Assembly (NCBI RefSeq): GCF_024713945.1
Contig: NC_134680.1
Span: 1,068,501-1,132,500 of the forward strand
Direction of reading: 5' to 3'
Source: Dermatophagoides farinae
Lineage: Eukaryota > Arthropoda > Arachnida > Sarcoptiformes > Pyroglyphidae
Length of the DNA stretch: 64,000 nucleotides
In this document: positions 62,209-64,000 of the stretch, one piece after another
Layout of the letters: the number at the start of each line of letters is the position of its first letter
Numbering within the stretch: the first letter of the stretch is position 1
Position numbers and translations under genes: made by a program
Notes under the pieces: generated by a model
Told to the model about the DNA's origin: nothing
Database searches by the model: none
The model's input: the letters and a program-made list of their open reading frames with translations, nothing else

Positions 62209-63756
62209 ATCATTGATTCGAAATAATTGATGAAATGTTGAAATGCTACACATTGCCATCACGATACATGTCAATAAATGGCAAACAATCTAATTCATTA
62301 TGACGCTTGTTTCATTTTATTAATAAAAATTGAGCTAAGAAATTGTGAATTTGGTCATCATTGTTTTGAATTTCTAAATTAAATTTGTCAACCAAGTAGC
62401 AAATGGTCCTGGTTTTCAATCTTTGATTTTTGTACTTTGAATTAATTCACTTTGAATTGGTAGTGTTGACGTGAATAATAATTTAATAAAGTTTCGTAAA
62501 TGGTGGTTAAATCATGAACAACTTGGTTTGGAAAACTAAAAAATTTCAAAGCTAATTCAATATGCAGAAAAGTGTTTGAGAATACCATTGAATACAATAA
62601 AATGAAATGATAAAATGATTACTATGGATTACTATGGATGGATTTCGAAAAATGGCAAAGTTCTTCAAGCGTCCGAAAAGTTTTGCTGCAATTTATTCAT
62701 GTTAAAAGAACGTAAAACTGTACAAGAATTTTCCTGACTTGAAAACGAACGCGCATGTCTACAATGTAATAATACTCATGTATCCTTACGCGAATGGCAC
62801 TGTAACCTGCCTTTTTTTACTTTTATATGTGTGTATCTTTCTCGTATCATTGGATTTTGCTACTTCTCTCAACTTTTTTACGAATAAATATATACTGCTA
62901 CTAAATATCCCGTGTTTCGTAGTTGATGCAATGCTCATTTTACTTATACTATGAATCGTGGTCAAGGTTTGATATATTTGTGGCGAGACGATCGTTCGAA
63001 AGAAATCGACGATTTGACAAAGTTGATACAAGCGAGGATTGTAACTTGTTAGCGCTGTGTCAGTGCTGCAGTTGCAATTTGAGTTTTCGGCTTGGCGAAG
63101 CGCTTTCTCCATTTTGACGCTTGCCTTATCACAGTAGTACCCTTAACCGGAGAAATCGTGGTGTCTCTCACATTCAAATGGTTAACGCGCTTCAATGCGT
63201 AGGGCTTGAGCGAGAAGCTTCGGTTTTTCGCTTGAGTCTTGGCGTTTGAGGTTCTGATCCCATATTCTAATGGCATTAATATGGTATTAGATCTCAAATC
63301 AGCGCCGTGCATTTCTGGGTCTCCCCTTAATTTTTAAGGTATGGACTGAAATGCTCAACTGCTGAAGATACCCGTCAACTTGGAGCTGCTCGATGGTCGC
63401 ATATTGGATTCGTGGTTACGTGGTCGTTTTGGATGGATCCAGAACTTGGCTTGTTTTCGCTTTTCGTGCTTAAATGTACGGATTAAATAGTGGAACAGCC
63501 AGTCGTTCATTGCAACAAGCTGAAGAAGATTGATGAAAATGCCTGAAATCGAAAGATTACGGGTTTTGATCGTACTTTGTACGATTTGTGGCATGATCGA
63601 TGTATGCTAAGCTTTCCACCTAAACAGTGATGTGCGAAGCAATCGTCATGTCGTGTTGTTATTGCAACAACACAAGCAATGTTTGACAGCTGAATATTCT
63701 GGTTAATTGTCACCAACAATTACATGAGTATGAAGCAAGTCTATAACATTTGCTGC

Positions 63757-64000
63757 TACCTGGTTGATCCTGCCAGTAGTCATATGCTTGTCTCAAAGAT
63801 TAAGCCATGCATGTCTAAGTACATACCGTATTAAGGTGAAACCGCGAATGGCTCATTAAATCAGTTATGATTCATTGGATGTTGACCAATTACATGGATA
63901 ACTGTGGTAATTCTAGAGCTAATACATGCCGAAAAGCTTCATCCTCGTGGTGGAGTGCATTTATTAGACCAAGACCAAAGGTGGCAACACCTTACGGTGG
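63757..64000 (+). rRNA. 18S: 18S ribosomal RNA, 5' end (partial)
   Basis: Begins with the universal eukaryotic small-subunit 5' sequence TACCTGGTTGATCCTGCCAG and continues with CATATGCTTGTCTCAAAGAT, AAGCCATGCATGTCTAAGTA and GGTAATTCTAGAGCTAATAC in the correct order. Only the first 244 nt are inside the window. No insertion or break is visible. It marks the edge of, or a stray copy from, a ribosomal DNA array next to single-copy genes. Confidence 0.97.

Larger units (their letters stand above)
62079..63756. other. Spacer, right half probably rDNA external transcribed spacer
   Basis: From about 62700 the sequence loses the ATG/CAT and CA microsatellites seen everywhere else and is richer in G and C. 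It directly precedes the 18S 5' end, as an external transcribed spacer or intergenic rDNA spacer would. I cannot place the Pol I start. The short frames here are not supported. Confidence 0.55.

Noticed and set aside
62786-63719. Frames on both strands in the rDNA spacer
   Set aside because: No start context, domain or splice evidence; they lie in probable external transcribed spacer.
1-64000. CRISPR arrays, insertion sequences or operons
   Set aside because: Introns, microsatellites and the 18S gene show this is eukaryotic nuclear DNA; the regular short repeats are microsatellites without spacers.

Overview
The window is nuclear DNA of a small-genome arthropod, most probably an acariform mite of the house-dust-mite group (Pyroglyphidae, Dermatophagoides-like). 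This is inferred from very AT-rich sequence saturated with ATG/CAT, CA/GT and poly-A/T microsatellites, mostly short introns (about 50-110 nt, the longest 426 nt), Gln/Ser/Asp/His homopolymers in proteins, an RR-type cuticle protein (arthropod), and a tandem serpin cluster with one member resembling group 27 mite allergens. The species was not established by any search.

Layout from left to right: a terminal exon of an unrecognised gene (670-1025, +); asparagine synthetase (1861-3954, -); a low-complexity single-pass membrane protein (6704-8137, +); an M14 carboxypeptidase of the CPM/CPE/CPD type (9623-11575, +); the G-alpha chaperone Ric8 (13143-15382, +); four serpins in tandem (16059-26153, all -), one of them frameshifted; nucleoporin Nup107 (26363-29947, -); a candidate neuropeptide precursor, calcitonin-type by appearance (32853-34496, -); a KCNQ/Kv7 potassium channel (40485-44262, +); an RR-type cuticle protein (47319-48574, +); a giant receptor-like protein with about 17 MAM and 5 LDLRa modules (50319-60623, +); a C2H2 zinc-finger gene (61062-61900, with a relic or frameshifted tail to 62078, +); and finally the 5' end of an 18S rRNA gene (63757 to the window end, +) behind a spacer of different composition. 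Splice structures were worked out by hand, and exon sums divide by three in every multi-exon gene whose start is visible.

The genes are mostly unrelated neighbours; only the serpin cluster is a family array. Its members differ mainly in the reactive-centre loop: one keeps an inhibitory hinge and the others have lost it.

Points of most interest: (1) a 65-nt intron in asparagine synthetase that can only be spliced AT-AC; (2) the neuropeptide precursor with a dibasic-flanked, Cys-bridged, Pro-amide peptide; (3) an 11-15-nt motif close to the CTCF consensus at five gene-flanking positions; (4) a short element with nested inverted repeats present twice in the gap upstream of the MAM gene; (5) four one-base frame breaks in otherwise conserved genes, which mean either consensus errors or real decay; (6) a voltage sensor altered at a key arginine in the KCNQ protein.
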